NCBI RefSeq assembly: GCF_016097555.1
Contig: NC_054711.1
Location: 33,635,072 to 33,699,071 of the forward strand
Direction: 5' to 3'
DNA length: 64,000 nucleotides
From: Gigantopelta aegis
Taxonomy: Eukaryota; Mollusca; Gastropoda; Neomphalida; Peltospiridae
Position numbers and translations under genes: made by a program. Shown here one piece after another: positions 1 through 11,925 of this stretch (position 1 is the first letter of the stretch; every line of letters begins with the position of its first letter). The notes beneath the pieces are model-generated. The model saw only the letters and a list, made by a program, of their open reading frames with translations. It was not told where the DNA came from and ran no database searches.

Positions 1-49
1 TATAGCATTTTCATACATTGGGAAACATATACACCTTTATAATAACATG

Positions 50-331
50 CGGGCGGTACGTAATCCACTGGTAAAGCGCTTGCGTGATGCCCGGTCGGTG
101 TGAGATCGATCCCCGTCGGTGGGCCGATTAGACTATTTCTCGTTTCAGCTAGTGCACCACGACTGGTATATTAAAGGCCGTGGTATGTGCGATACTACCT
201 GTGGGATTGTGCATATAAAAGATCGCTTGCTAATAATGGAAAGATGTTGCAGGTTTCCTCTTTAAGACTATATGTCGGATGATTTGTAATTCAGCGTGCT
301 CTAGTGGTGTCGTTAACAAAAACATTTAACT
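50..331 (+). mobile_element. tRNA-headed SINE, head type a, tail type A
   Basis: The head reads GGTACGTAATCCACTGGTAA with a GATCGATCCCC box-B-like element. The body has CACGACTGGTATA, a CATATAAAAGATC box and the tail CTAGTGGTGTCGTTAA. This is the consensus order seen in more than twenty other copies in the window, so family assignment is secure, though the copy is diverged. Polymerase III transcription and LINE-dependent mobility are inferred from the class. Confidence 0.88.
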
Positions 332-699
332 TTGCATGAAAAGAAGGTATTTCTTCGACCATTTTTATACGCCCATCTATCATATTATGGTATGGCGTTG
401 TTCGTCCGTCCGTCTGTTAACTGTTTCTTGTCCGGACCATATCTTGCATACAGATGCATACAATACCATCAAACCTCACATGTAGGAACAACTTGGGATG
501 GAGGTGTGCCGCATAGGTCACTGTAACCTACTTTTCACGGTCTACTGCACATAATTGTAAATCCTTGTCCGGACCATATCTTGCATACAGATTCATACAG
601 GACCATCAAACCTTACCTCACCGGTAGAAAGTCAACAACAATGTAGCTCATTATTGACATCACAGTGCAATTAGGTCTCATTGTTTCAGTACGGCTGGA
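332..699. repeat. Gene-free stretch with a 53-bp imperfect direct repeat
   Basis: The segment at 427-479 recurs at 563-615 (both begin CTTGTCCGGACCATATCTTG) with a few substitutions. No coding potential or element ends are visible. Confidence 0.6.
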
Positions 700-702
700 C
701 TA

Positions 703-952
703 GTTTGTTTTGTTTAATGACACCACTAGAGCGCATTGATTACTTAATGATCGACTATTGGAGTCAAACATTCGGTAATTCTAATATTTATTTATCGGAG
801 GAAATCCGCTACATTTTTCCTAATGCAGCAAGGGATCTTTTATATACATTTCCCCACAGACAGGAAAGCACACACCACGGCCTTTGACCAGTTGTGGTGC
901 ACGGGGTGGAACGAGAAAAAACCCAGTCAGATGAATGGATTAACCGTGGTAG
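703..952 (-). mobile_element. SINE, tail A, head type b (partial)
   Basis: In reverse orientation it starts with the tail TTGTTTTGTTTAATGACACC, then CCGCTACATTTTTCC, CAAGGGATCTTTTATAT, CACGGCCTTTGACCAG and an AACCCAGTCAGATGAATGGA segment typical of the second head type. The distal tRNA-like head is lost. Confidence 0.85.
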
Positions 953-1481
953 TTCCTCATAAAGACGACTAAACAAAGCATTGATCATAAAGCAAATGTG
1001 TCTTAAGCCTTGTAAACCATGATCACAATTTAGTCATCCCAAATGAAACCAAAATTGGTGACATTATTGAAAGTAATGCTAATACTGGCGGACTGAAAGG
1101 AAAATGATCGACATGCTTGTTGTTAGTAACATTCATGATGCTAGCGATTGCGACTGTAACGAATTATTTGATAGACCAGCCTCCACCCTAAAGGTATTAC
1201 ATTTTATATTTTCATTTCATTTATATTTATTTACGTGCTTATATCCACGTCGCATTCCAGTTTTTTCATTGGCCGCTGGTAATGCAAAACAATAATAATA
1301 ATAATAATAATAAATAATGATAAAAATTTACAAAAACTGTGTCCGATAATACGATCGACCCTAATTTTGACTGTCGACTCCAAAAATTATTATGGCTATT
1401 TTTTTTTCTGATGCACTGTGATTAAAAATAATAATTGAAAAAACCAAACAAACAGGGGAAGAAAAAAGATCAACCTAGCCT
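953..1481. other. Gene-free AT-rich stretch
   Basis: Only an (AAT)n microsatellite near 1290-1312 is visible. No gene, element end or RNA gene is supported. Confidence 0.5.
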
Positions 1482-1881
1482 GATTTTGTTTACATGTTAC
1501 CGGAAGCACACTGTTTTGTTTACATGTTACCGGAAGCACACTGTTTTGTTTATATGTTACCAGAAGCACACTGTTTTGTTTACATGTTACCGGAAGCACA
1601 CTGTTTTGTTTATATGTTACCAGAAGCACACTGTTTTGTTTACATGTTACCGGAAGAACACTGTTTTGTTTACATGTTGCCGGAAGAACACTGTTTTGTT
1701 TACATGTTGCCGGAAGCACACTGTTTTGTTTACATGTTGCCGGAAGAACACTGTTTTGTTTACATGTTGCCGGAAGCACACTGTTTTGTTTACATGTTAC
1801 CGGAAGAACACTGTTTTGTTTACATGTTGCCGGAAGCACACTGTTTTGTTTACATGTTACCGGAAGAACACTGTTTTGTTT
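1482..1881. repeat. 30-bp minisatellite, about 13 copies
   Basis: The unit contains GTTTTGTTTACATGTTACCG plus GAAGCACACT, with alternating variants (TTACC/TTGCC, GCACA/GAACA). The period is exactly 30, so several frames stay open on both strands. The resulting frames are repeat artefacts and are not called as genes. Confidence 0.95.
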
Positions 1882-2611
1882 TGCCTAATAGCAAATGTGA
1901 TTCAGTTAAACAAAGACGTTTAATATTGTCGTTTACAGAAATGTTTTGCAACATCAATTTAGTTCCACCTCGTAATCCTGTCAAAATATGGAACATTGCC
2001 GTTCTTCGCCTTGTCTGTGCTAATTAGTTTATTTTACTCGTTTTGAAAACAAAAAAAACCCGTTGCCTTTACATAGGCTGCCCCAACTAGAAAAACGGCT
2101 ATGGCTGTTTTATATGCATTTTCCTGTAGACATGACAGTGCATATCGCGGATTTTAATAAACAAGACGTGGGGCAGAGGCACTCGTTGAGCCTGGGAGGA
2201 TAGGAGGATGGGTGTAGGGTGGAGGGGCTTATTTTGCGACCCATCACACGTCAGGCGAGAGCTATCCCCCTCCGCCCCCCCCCCCCCCCCCCTAAAAACA
2301 AGAGTAAAAAACCCTCAACCTTCCCCCGTGAAGCCATTCTTCCAACACTGGGATTCCATTAACATACCTTCACGTACCTATATGAAACCGTCGCCCTCCA
2401 AAGAGATCATAGGACACGCTATGAATAGAACTGACATTATATGTATAGCTATGCTACTAAAGGCTTGCAAAACACTTCCTTGTTAAGTTTCAAAACATTT
2501 TCTTATAAGTTTGCATTACATATTCTTCGTGTAATATAAAGTTTGCGAGACCAGATAATTAGCCGTGACTTGGTGGTATGCTACAGTTGCTAACAGGTAC
2601 TGTTGTAATCA
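1882..2611. other. Gene-free stretch with a SINE scrap and poly-C
   Basis: About 2105-2155 resembles the SINE core on the minus strand (TTTTATATGCATTTTCC, GCATATCGCGG) but is badly decayed. A C homopolymer of about 20 lies near 2273-2292. Nothing else is recognised. Confidence 0.45.
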
Positions 2612-2615
2612 TTAA

Positions 2616-2926
2616 AGGGACATTCCTGAGTTTGCTGCAATTTTTAAGATGTTATGGACTAACAGAAACTTTTTAACGATTGTAATTACATATCAAACAT
2701 ATTTTTCTGCATAAAATATCAGTGACTTTTTTTTCGTACGTACGAAATTATTTGAAGACAAAATCCACTTTGGGCTTCTTACAAATGTTAAGATGACCAG
2801 AAACACATTGAATATACAGACACTGATATTCTAAACAAGAAAATATATTTAATATGTAAATGTAATCGTAGAAATATTTTATTAGTCGGAAACATCTTAC
2901 AATGCAGCAAACTCAGGAATGTCCCT
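2616..2926 (+). mobile_element. Non-autonomous TIR element (MITE) with TTAA target duplication
   Basis: The element is bounded by TTAA at 2612-2615 and 2927-2930. It starts AGGGACATTCCTGAGTTTGC and ends with the inverted form GCAAACTCAGGAATGTCCCT. It is about 311 bp with no open frame, so it must depend on a transposase in trans. TTAA duplications are characteristic of piggyBac-type transposases; that assignment is inferred from the target site only. A second copy in the opposite orientation starts at 57270. Confidence 0.85.
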
Positions 2927-2989
2927 TTAACATGTAATTATATAAGTATATGGAAGCTTTTATATTTGTAATTCTACCTTTGTGTTTCC

Positions 2990-3370
2990 GATTTCGCATA
3001 TCTAATCATGTCTTACCAATTGAAAAGGTCAGGTGGTCTAATGTTCCAAAAGAAGATAGAACATGTACATTATGTAATATTACTAAAGCCATACTATGTT
3101 ATTAGACCAAATGTAATTAAATTAAGAGAACTGTTCAACTGTAAACATGTCAGCATCCTTAAAAAACACCTTTGTGAACTTATTAATATTATAAATAACC
3201 ACTTTACCTCCTGAAAACCCATTTTATATAGCTTAATCCTACTTATTTGTTGTTATAAACACTTGTCACTTAACGTATGCGTATATATGTATATATAATT
3301 TATATAATGTACTCCTCTGATGCCACCGGATGATGGCTTTGAATAAAATAAAGTTCTGTTCTGTTCTGTG
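2990..3370 (+). mobile_element. LINE 3' end fragment (CR1/L2-like)
   Basis: One frame gives EKVRWSNVPKEDRTCTLCN, the cysteine motif found at the C terminus of many non-LTR reverse transcriptases. The coding remnant after it shifts frame (RPNVIKLRELFNCKHVSILK). The element ends at 3342-3370 with AATAAAGTTCTGTTCTGTTC, a short tandem-repeat terminus. The same motif and the same terminus occur together at 30.7-31.5 kb, confirming one family. The copy is severely 5'-truncated. Confidence 0.75.
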
Positions 3371-4033
3371 TTAATCTGCCTTTCTACCTTCATTCTTTAA
3401 TCTGTACGTTTCAAATACGTTTAATCAAATAGCTAGGGGGCAGTAACCAAAAAGAGAAGAATCGGGAACACAGTCATAAAACGTGGAGCAAAGAACCTCT
3501 AATATAGAGGGTTTTGTGTATTTTATGGTACATTCAAGACATTTTGCACAAGGATTCTGTATACCACAACGGTTATTTTAAGATCGGGATCCATCTTGAA
3601 GGACACCTTGGCGACCATTTTGAATATTGCCATATAGGAAACCCATTTTGCTCTATTGTAGGTGTCATATAGCCTTATATCAGATGAATTAATGCAGTTT
3701 AAGTTAGTAAACGTATTTTAATATGTTTTACAAATGTATACCTGAACTTTCAACGTCAACAAACTTCAAGATGACCGACAAACCTCAAAATGCCACCATA
3801 TTTCATATTTTGTCATACATACTACGTATTGTAACCGTTTTGTTTTGCTAACAAATGGATTAGTTCTGTTTAAGGTTGGAAACCTATGTTAATTTGATAC
3901 GAGTTATATTCAATGTAAACATCATCATTAATAACTTCAAAGACAGTAAAAACAATTCAAACTGGCTGTCAATATCCAGATTTATGTACAGCATGTGACA
4001 CAATAATAAAATAATTCTTCTTCTTCTTCATCA
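3371..4033. other. Gene-free AT-rich stretch
   Basis: Contains several CCATTTTGAATATTGCC-like phrases that may belong to an old dispersed repeat, but no boundaries can be set. No coding region is seen. Confidence 0.4.
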
Positions 4034-4172
4034 TATAAAAGATCCTTTACTGCTAATGAAAACAAATGTAGCGGATTTCCTGCCATGATTATGTGTCAGA
4101 ATTACCAAATGTTTGACATCCAATAACCGGTGAGTAATTAATCAATGGGGTCTAGTGGTGTCGTTAAACTTT
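4034..4172 (+). mobile_element. SINE 3' half, tail A
   Basis: Begins at the CATATAAAAGATCC box and continues through CCAAATGTTTGACATCCAAT to CTAGTGGTGTCGTTAAAC. The head is missing, consistent with 5' truncation during reverse transcription. Confidence 0.85.
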
Positions 4173-6019
4173 AATTCGTCTCTGAAATTTTGTTACATGA
4201 ATTAAAATTGCATTTGTGTTTACCTTCCAGGCGAACAGTTGCATTAAAAAAAAAAACCCCCAGCAAAGCACAAACTATGGACAAATCCAAGTATATGTAC
4301 TCTGCAACTGTCACTATTCAAGACGTACCACTTGACAGCTTAGGATTAACAACTTCAACTGGATTTCAACGTTCGAGATAGACGTAAATGTGAGTTGGAT
4401 TTCAGCCAACAAGACCCAGACGATATTTCTTCTAACGTATTCTGTGAAAGGGGGAATAACTTTGAGCGACAATGGAAGTGTTCGTGGAAAGTGAGATAGG
4501 AGGAATCTGTGGCAGTCATTTCACAACTGTCGCGTTGGGTTGGCATGCAAGAGGAAATTACGTGATGGTGTTAGCAAAAAGAAGTGACTGTGATACTCAA
4601 CAATCAAAGGATACTTACATTCATAGTTACAAACACTGAACTGACAACCCAAGACATAAATGTAAAGTAATTCATAAGCAATTGCCAACATTTTCAGCTC
4701 ACTGTACCCCATTATTGTGTATTTGACATATATCTGGGAAAAGTATATTTTTAAATTCTGAAGTCAAATACTGTTTATACTGTTATACTGATACATTTCT
4801 GTAATATATTCCAGTGTCATTCACAACAAAAAATACAGTTATATGACATAATTAATCAAGTTAATGTTATTAACCACAAAGAAATATATTCCAGCACATC
4901 GTAATGCCTTGTACATAACACAAACTGTATTCAGTGAACACGATTCAGTTTAATAGGCACAATAGTTGGCACGGCGTAACGTGTCGCTTTCCATACTGAA
5001 TATGCAGTAACTATTATTATTGCTGTTTGTACCGTGAATACATTTCTATTGAAAACCGTAGCCATATGGTTATTTTCAAAACGAGCATTGTTAAATGAAC
5101 GTGTATGTGACGTGTTGTGTACACGATTATCGTGCTAACTGTACAACTGATATGCGTTCCGTGGTTACGCCTTAGACCCCGACGCTAACTGGTTTATCCA
5201 GTCCCTATCATTGTTAACCTGTTGTGGAAAAGACATGGGGAAAATTTAAAATAACTGAGTAGTTAAAGCCCAGAAATAGTCTGTGTTTAATTTGCACTGT
5301 AGGCCGATTCGTAACATACTGTTAAAGTGTTTGTTTTTCTGAGCTTAAGTTTCGGTGGTTTTGCTAAACAAACACATAAATTATAAATCCGTACTATATG
5401 ATATTTTCACTGTGTTCTTATATGCGTTGAATGCACTAATCCACACATTACACGAAACTTAAATAACCTCGACGAACAAATGTGAGTAGTTGCAACGTCT
5501 CTTTAACTGGCAAATAAGCAGTCAGTTAACTTAGCTCCAACGTTCAGCTGGATACACCTGAGGCATTTCAACACAGCTCAATGCCTCCTCACGTGTACAT
5601 TTCAATCGTGTTGGTGTATGCTATGTGTTTCTTGATACTGCTACTGTTGTTGTGTTGTAGATCAAAGTTGTTAGACATTTCAGCACACATGCGAAGACTC
5701 TGAATACATCCAAGTATGGCATCTACTTTTGGTGAATGAATGAATCGATGTATTTGTTTGATGCATTGGATGAAGTATAGAGAGCGTAAAAGAGTGAGTG
5801 GATTGTTTGGTTTGAGTGCATGGGTGTCTGTCTGGGTGCAAGAGTGGGTGCGTGGTTTGGGAGTGAATTTTGACTGTGAATGACTGACAGATTTCTTTTT
5901 CAAATCATTATTGTACGATTACACATAGGTTGTCCTTTGTCTTAATTTAAATAGCCTAATGGTTTGCAGTTACTTGTTATTGTTATTAGTAAGTGATAAC
6001 AACTGTGTATATAACAGCA
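4173..6019. other. Gene-free AT-rich stretch
   Basis: Short open frames exist (for example minus strand 5589-5903, low-complexity and SHSQSKFTPKPRTHSC-like) but none has a recognisable domain or paired splice signals. No repeats with clear ends were found. Confidence 0.4.
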
Positions 6020-7058
6020 AAAAGAGGCGGTAATCAGATTCATTCCAGCTCCCAGCCAGTTATCGGAGGCTCACCAAACTCGATGAAAATGGTTAGTTAC
6101 CTTTAATCCTAATAAAGCTAATGTATGATTGTTTTCTCTAATCAAAGTAATCAGGGACCGTTCCTTGTATTTGGTAACATAACTTTCAACTTATCAAAAC
6201 AAATAAACATCAATTAGCTTTAGCAGATGATGAATGCAAAATGGTCGAGTCACTTTCAAAATGTGTGCAAATCCAATTCAGGAATGATCTCGGTATTAAA
6301 GAAATACAGACTTTTATTGTTAAATCGTCAAACTTTAAATAGAATATATAGTACTGTTATTCATCCTGTTCTCCCCGTCGGTAGGCCCACTGGGCTATTT
6401 CTCGTTCCAGCCACTGCATCACGACTGGTATATCAAAGGCCGTGGTATGTACTACCCTGTCTGTTGGATGGTGCATATAAAAGATCCCTTGCTGCTAATC
6501 GAAAAGAGTAGTCCATGAAGTGGCGACAACAGGTTTCTTCTCTCAATATCTGTGTGGTCCTTAACCATATGTCTGACGCCATATAACAGTAAATAAAATG
6601 TGTTGACTGCGTCGTTATATAAAACATTTCTTTCTTTTTTTCCCATCCTGTTCTAGAATGTGTTTCATGGGTCTAGGATGGTTGTTCGTAGTTAAGCGCA
6701 AATAATTTAGAAACGGTACAACTAGAAGCTGCAAAGGTAATCACTGACATGCCTAAATGTGCCTCACGTGTATTGAAACTGGTTTGAGAACACACATAGT
6801 GAAAGGAGAAAAGCTAAATAAATAAATAAATAAATGCTGGGTATAATGTTTAATATAACGAAAGGTATGACACCTAATTTCTTAACTAATTGTATTCCAC
6901 AAAGAATGGAACAGAGAGTTCTTTATATGTTAATAATTCGGAAGGACAAATCCATATATTTTACATGTTTATTAAAATCATCATTTATTTACTCAGCTAT
7001 AGACCTATGGAATAAGTTACACCCTGAAATTAGAAACTTTGAATATTGTCTGTGTTAG
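6020..7058 (+). mobile_element. LINE reverse transcriptase remnant interrupted by a SINE
   Basis: Translating in shifting frames gives KWLVTFNPNKAN, the region just after the catalytic palm of non-LTR reverse transcriptases. It is followed by AKWSSHFQNVCKSN and LLNRQTLNRIYSTVIHPVL (thumb region). After the SINE at 6373-6643 come AQII..VQLEAAK-like text and then YSAIDLWNKLHPEIRN near 7000-7045, the usual end of the domain. The order matches one LINE ORF2 C-terminal half. Several stops and frameshifts make it non-functional. It belongs to the CR1/jockey side of the non-LTR elements by motif style; the clade call is inference. Confidence 0.75.
6373..6643 (+). mobile_element. SINE, tail type B, inserted into the LINE remnant
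   Basis: An 11-bp target duplication CATCCTGTTCT flanks it at 6362-6372 and 6644-6654. The SINE begins within the body (CCCGTCGGTAGGCCCACTGG) and ends with the second tail type: ACGCCATATAACAGTAAATA, GTCGTTATATAAAACATTTC and T-rich DNA. It is therefore a 5'-truncated insertion, younger than the LINE copy it splits. Confidence 0.92.
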
Positions 7059-7640
7059 ATAAAGGTCCATTTATTATTCCTGTAGAAAGAGACTTATGAT
7101 ATGCATAGCAATCTACAGAAACCATAAAAGCTGTATTCGGTGAAAATTTATATTTTCACTGTCTTTTAGTTACAGTAAAAATATAGAAATCATATTTACC
7201 GTGTGAACAAATTCATGATTAATTGATCGTCCTTGTAAAGTATTACGTTTTAATTATTGAGGTCAGTGTCGCTTCTTCGTGTTTAAATTGATGATTACCA
7301 ATGAAGCTGATCGTATTTGAAGAAACAATGTAATTAAACAGATATTGAATACGAAGCTAAATAATGATGACACAATGTCCGATTCGTTTTGTTTCTCTGG
7401 GTTTTTTTTTTTGGAGGATCGTTTTGTCAGGTATATTTGCAGAACAGTATTATTAAATAATTATTAATTTAAAAATAAAATAAAGATAATTTTTATTCAC
7501 ATTTCTTTTAAAAAGTCTATGGTCAAGTATATTTTCTGGAAAAGTTCCAACGGAACAAATATATCATGGCGTTACATGTTTTCGATAGGATAATCGAAAG
7601 ATATTAAAAAGCGAAAGATATTGTCAACAATTAGGAAAGA
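7059..7640. other. Gene-free AT-rich stretch
   Basis: No open frame, repeat or element end of note. Confidence 0.4.
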
Positions 7641-7780
7641 TGTATGTAATAAATAGACTATTCTATGGTGTTGTTTTCGAATACGAATTTTATGTCAATT
7701 CGTGATGTTTGAAAACCACATTTTCACACATCACTAGTATTCGAGAAACACCATGAAATAGCCTCTATATATCACATACA
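7641..7780. mobile_element. Near-palindromic foldback element, about 140 bp
   Basis: The left arm beginning TGTATGTAATAAATAGACTA is an imperfect inverted copy of the right arm ending ATAGCCTCTATATATCACAT. Even the centre pairs (TGATGTTTGAAAA with TTTTCACACATCA). Almost the whole segment can fold into one hairpin, as in very short MITEs. No target duplication could be assigned confidently. Confidence 0.65.
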
Positions 7781-8068
7781 AGAATTCAACATAGATGCTG
7801 ATTTGTACGGGTCTGGTCGTGTATCTGTGGATACCAGTTGGAAAACAATGTCAATTTTTTCTTTCAATGCAACATATATGAAATGCAGAGACAGGCTTCT
7901 TTATAATTACCAGATGCTGCACTTGGCTAGGGTTTTTAGTCACTTAACACAGAAGTAAAGGTAAAGCATAATTTAAATTACCATTTGGATTCACTGTAAC
8001 TGTTTGATTGCACACCAAGTATTATGTGTGTCTCTTCTTGCATCGCTGTTTCCTTTCTCATATTTATT

Positions 8069-8123
<55 letters not shown>

Positions 8124-8619
8124 GCACGCACATCGTGTTTCTCTCCTCCAGTTACCTATTGCTGTTTAAATATAAGGCCAAACAGAATAAATTTCTGGTC
8201 TCTGGTCAGCGCAAATGTCGATTTTGACCCTCGCGGTTCAACATAATTATTTTAATTCCACGCGGTATGACGTTGATTTTTGGTGTGCCATCGCGCATGG
8301 ACTAGGATGTGCATTCTGCTTTCAGTGTAAATATGTCCCTTATTTTTGGCCTGACCTAAATATACGGTTATGTAAAGTGTATAGCAGAGGGCCTCGTAAC
8401 TTAGTAATCTTGTGATCAATTATTTTGTTCTTTGTGCAATAAATATGTTTTCAATCAAATCAAAGGTTGTGGTTTTGTGCTGTCCTGTTTATGGAAGAGA
8501 CCATGCAAGAGAATCCCATCCATGTTTCGGTACGAGACGTTAGGTGACGTCAGCGGATAGCCTCTCGCCCCCCTCTACCCTTTTTCTCCACCAAGTGTCG
8601 TAATAGCCATTTATTTCCA
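7781..8619. repeat. Gene-free stretch with (AT)n microsatellite
   Basis: The (AT)n tract is at about 8071-8116 followed by a short (AC)n. Open frames through the tract are artefacts. The remainder shows nothing recognisable. Confidence 0.6.
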
Positions 8620-8927
8620 CAGCCATACGGACTCCCAGTTTTGTTGGTGGTGGGGTGCAGGCTGATTTTTGGCCAAATTAAAAGAAAATGCCCGACTCTG
8701 GATAACAAAATGTGTTCATATTACCATTAGTACCAAACATGTATATAGGGTTGGAAACGAATCACTGCGCATTTAAACATGGATTACAACTAATTTTTAG
8801 GATGTAATGATGGAAATAAATGGTAAAAAGGTATCAGGTTAGCACATTTTGTCCAAATATCTCTATCATTTCAACCCGAATTTGAGGTTTTGCCCCATGC
8901 CCACCCCCGTCTCATAAGCTTATCCCG
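8620..8927 (-). mobile_element. Dispersed repeat D, copy 1
   Basis: In reverse orientation it matches copy 2 at 38695-38990: shared phrases (as read on plus) include GGTTAGCACATTTTGTCC, TAAATGGTAAAAAGGT and CGGACTCCCAGTTTTG. The ends carry CGTACG-rich sequence in inverted orientation, suggesting a non-autonomous DNA transposon; the class is uncertain. Confidence 0.65.
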
Positions 8928-9034
8928 GTGAACGTGTGGGTATGTTGTACACATATAATACTATACGAGTTTTCGCTAGGTAACAATATCGGGAAATGAG
9001 TGAACTTCCCATGTTGGTATTTCACAGAACAAAA

Positions 9035-9350
9035 ATGAGATATAGCAAAGACAGTTATGGTATTTTATTTACTACCCATCTTCAACGTGAACATGAAATG
9101 AGATATAGCAAAGACAGTTATGGTATTTTATTTACTACCCATCTTCAACGTGAACATAAAATGAGATATAGCAAAGACAGTTATGGTATTTTATTTACTA
9201 CCCATCTTCAACGTTAACATAAAATATATATAGCAAAGACAGTTATGGTATTTTATTTACTACCCACCTTCAACGTGAACATAAAATGAGATATAGCAAA
9301 GACAGTTATGGTATTTTATTTACTACCCATCTTCAACGTGAACATAAAAT
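9035..9350. repeat. 63-bp minisatellite, five copies
   Basis: Copies begin at 9035, 9098, 9161, about 9224 and 9286, each starting ATGAGATATAGCAAAGACAG (the fourth is altered). The unit length is a multiple of three, so one frame reads through three copies; there is no sign of a gene. Confidence 0.95.
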
Positions 9351-9458
9351 CTGACAATTATTTTCAACATAACTCAACGAGAAATTCCCATGGTATCATG
9401 TCCGTCAGTTAGATACATGATATGGAAAATTAACTCGTTTTGTAAAAATTATATAAAA

Positions 9459-9692
9459 GTTTGTTTTGTTTAAGGACACCACTAGAACACATTGCTTAAT
9501 TAATCATCGGCTATTGGATATCAAACAGTTAGTAGTTCTGATTCGTAGTCTTCAGACGAAACCAGCTACCAAGGGATCCTTTATGTGCACTTTCTCAGAC
9601 AGGATAGCACATACCACGGCTTGTTATTACACGAGTTGTGGAGCACTGGCTGGAACGAGAAATAGCCCAAAGGACCCATCCACGGGGACCAT
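9459..9692 (-). mobile_element. SINE, tail A
   Basis: Reverse-orientation tail TTGTTTTGTTTAAGGACACC, then ATCGGCTATTGGATATCAAA, AAGGGATCCTTTATGTGCAC, CACTGGCTGGAACGAGAAAT and the start of the CCACGGGGA box. The tRNA-like head is truncated. Confidence 0.88.
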
Positions 9693-9854
9693 AATATAAA
9701 TAATACATGTTAGTGTTCCTTTGAATACCGAAGGTGCCCTTTTTAAACGTTTCATCACCTCATTCAATAATGGATTTGTCCTCTTTTTAACTCTGTCTAG
9801 TTCTTGTTTAAGTGAAAGGAACTGCAGTTACGATTTACCAATATTTCTTTGTTT

Positions 9855-9856
<2 letters not shown>

Positions 9857-9948
<92 letters not shown>
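9857..9948. repeat. (GA)n microsatellite
   Basis: About 90 bp of pure GA. Open frames across it are artefacts. Confidence 0.98.
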
Positions 9949-9949
<1 letters not shown>

Positions 9950-11238
9950 AAATAAGCTCATGTTTATCTGTATAATTGTATTTGCAATTTAATTGCCTTC
10001 TTCCACACACACCCCATACACACATATCTTTTTGCTAAAACACATTTGGTGTAAGAACTGTAAATTCGGTTGTAAATTTTATACTGGTTAGAGAAAACAA
10101 TTAGCTCCCTTGGACTAGCTCAATTTCCGTTGCTGATAAAGTTGACGTTTTTTAAATAAAACGAAATTTAATATAACAAACCAGATAAATAGAATATAGG
10201 CGAGGGTGTTACATGATATTTAAGAGATTTAATAATTATTTTTTTAATTTGAATTTTGAATTTGAATTTTATTTTATTTATAAAAATGAGCAACCGTCAT
10301 TTTTTGCTAAAATCGCAGTTTCATTTTCGGATACCATGTACCGGCTGCAACCTCTATTAAAATAAATAAAATTGTATTAATTTATTGGCAATGGCTAATA
10401 ATATTTGCACAAGCAATCAATGTCACAGTTTACTACCAATGCGATCCGCAGCTGTTTTACTGCGTATTTGACTATGAACCTTGCACGTTGACACGGAATT
10501 GTCTCATTTGGTGCAATGCAACCTAGACTGATAGTAAATCTTTTTTCATAATGTGTTCAACTGGGTACTTTTTTTTGGCTGTCAGGTTCGTATATGTTCT
10601 GACACACCTTACTCAAACTGTTACCGTTTGTTTCAGCAGTGCAGCCATAACCCATGGAGTCAAAACCGCCCACGTATCTGGGTGTTTGGTGATACCTCAT
10701 CTGACAATGCTATATTGTCCTGCTGTCGTCACAACAGAAGTAAATAAAAGGTAACATTAAATTATAATGATTGCTTTGAAAACAGACGTCACAACAAGTT
10801 GATATGTGAATTAAATGTAGTACAAGGGTGGATCTATGGTTGGGGTATTGGGATCCGGTCCCTGCTGGAGATGGCAGGTCCATTTCTTCCCAGCCCACTT
10901 TCATTAAAGCCCTGAAATTTTCGACTTTTGAGTGTGCTGTTGTTTTTTTGTTTTTGTTTTTTGTTTGTTTGTGAGGTTTTTTGTTGTTGCTTTTTTGTAT
11001 ATTTTTTTTTTTTTGGGGGGGGGGGGGGGTTGGTGTTGTTTGGTTTTTGTGTGTTTTTGTTTTTTGTGTGTGTGGGGTTTTTTTTTTGTGGGGTTTTTTT
11101 TTTTTGGGGGGGGGGGGGGTCCCCTCGCGTGAATACTGGGATGTTTAAAATTCCATTGACGTAGTGAATATTAGAAGTTCAGAATCCTCGCCTTTCCCCG
11201 TCTTCCGTCCGTGAGTGTGGTCAATGACTAGCACCCAT
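9949..11238. other. Gene-free stretch with homopolymer-rich segment
   Basis: Between about 10930 and 11120 long T runs alternate with G runs on the plus strand. The rest is AT-rich. No gene, element or RNA is recognised. Confidence 0.45.
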
Positions 11239-11361
11239 ATTTTCTAAGCTATCTTAGCGCTACGATATTGTAAAACCGCCATGGTATATGGCAAGTGTCG
11301 TAGTGGTGACATAGTCTACAACGGTTTTATGATACCGTAGCGCTAATATAGCTTCGAAAAT
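11239..11361. mobile_element. Short inverted-repeat element (MITE), about 123 bp
   Basis: Arms at 11239-11278 and 11322-11361 are inverted copies with 5 mismatches in 40 by hand count (core TTAGCGCTACG on one arm, CGTAGCGCTAA on the other), separated by a 43-bp loop. No open frame. The size and long arms suit a deletion-derivative MITE; the superfamily is unknown. Confidence 0.75.
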
Positions 11362-11852
11362 CAGTAACCAGTGGCTTGTAACTGGAAGCGCTTGGAAGGG
11401 CCTACTAAAGTTACGGTAGTCAGAAAGCTATACTAAAACGTTGGGTGTGTCACACAAACGACTCGTAATTTAACTCTCACCTAGGGCAAGAGTAAATTTC
11501 CAGATTTACGACACAATTTAGTTCTACCCCAGACCAGTCTAAGCATGGACGTAACATTAGTTTGTGTGATTAAAAATGATTCTAACTCTAATGTTAACTG
11601 GATAATTATATATATATATATATATATATAACACATATGCACTGATCTTAATTGAATACGCGATCGGCAAGTTTAACGACACCTCACAGATGCAGATCGA
11701 ACTGGGCGGGGTGGGGTGGGGTGGGGGGGGGGTTCACAGGGGTTTCATGTTAAGTTAAGAAAATTAAGTTGCTGTGACCCTAAATGATGTTCATTCATGT
11801 TGCACAGTAGCTACATAACATTATATTGCATTAAAACAATTGTATGTTATTC
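11362..11852. repeat. Gene-free stretch with (AT)n and a G-run
   Basis: (AT)n lies at about 11608-11629, and GGGGTGGGGTGGGGTGGGGG-like sequence at about 11705-11734 could form a G-quadruplex on the plus strand. Confidence 0.6.
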
Positions 11853-11925
11853 AAGGAAGGAAATGTTTTATTTAACGACGCACTCAACACATTTTATTTA
11901 CGGTTATATGGCGTCGGATTGAGCA
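11853..11925 (-). mobile_element. SINE tail B fragment
   Basis: Reads AAGGAAGGAAATGTTTTATT, TAACGACGCACTCAACACAT and GGTTATATGGCGTCGGA, the reverse complement of tail type B. Only the 3' end is present. Confidence 0.85.

Noticed and set aside
1396-2027. Three overlapping open frames with 10-residue repeats
   Set aside because: A 30-bp minisatellite keeps frames open on both strands; no flanking coding signal.
4173-6019. Hidden multi-exon gene in the largest repeat-poor stretch
   Set aside because: No frame longer than about 100 codons, no domain and no consistent splice-site pairs were found by eye.
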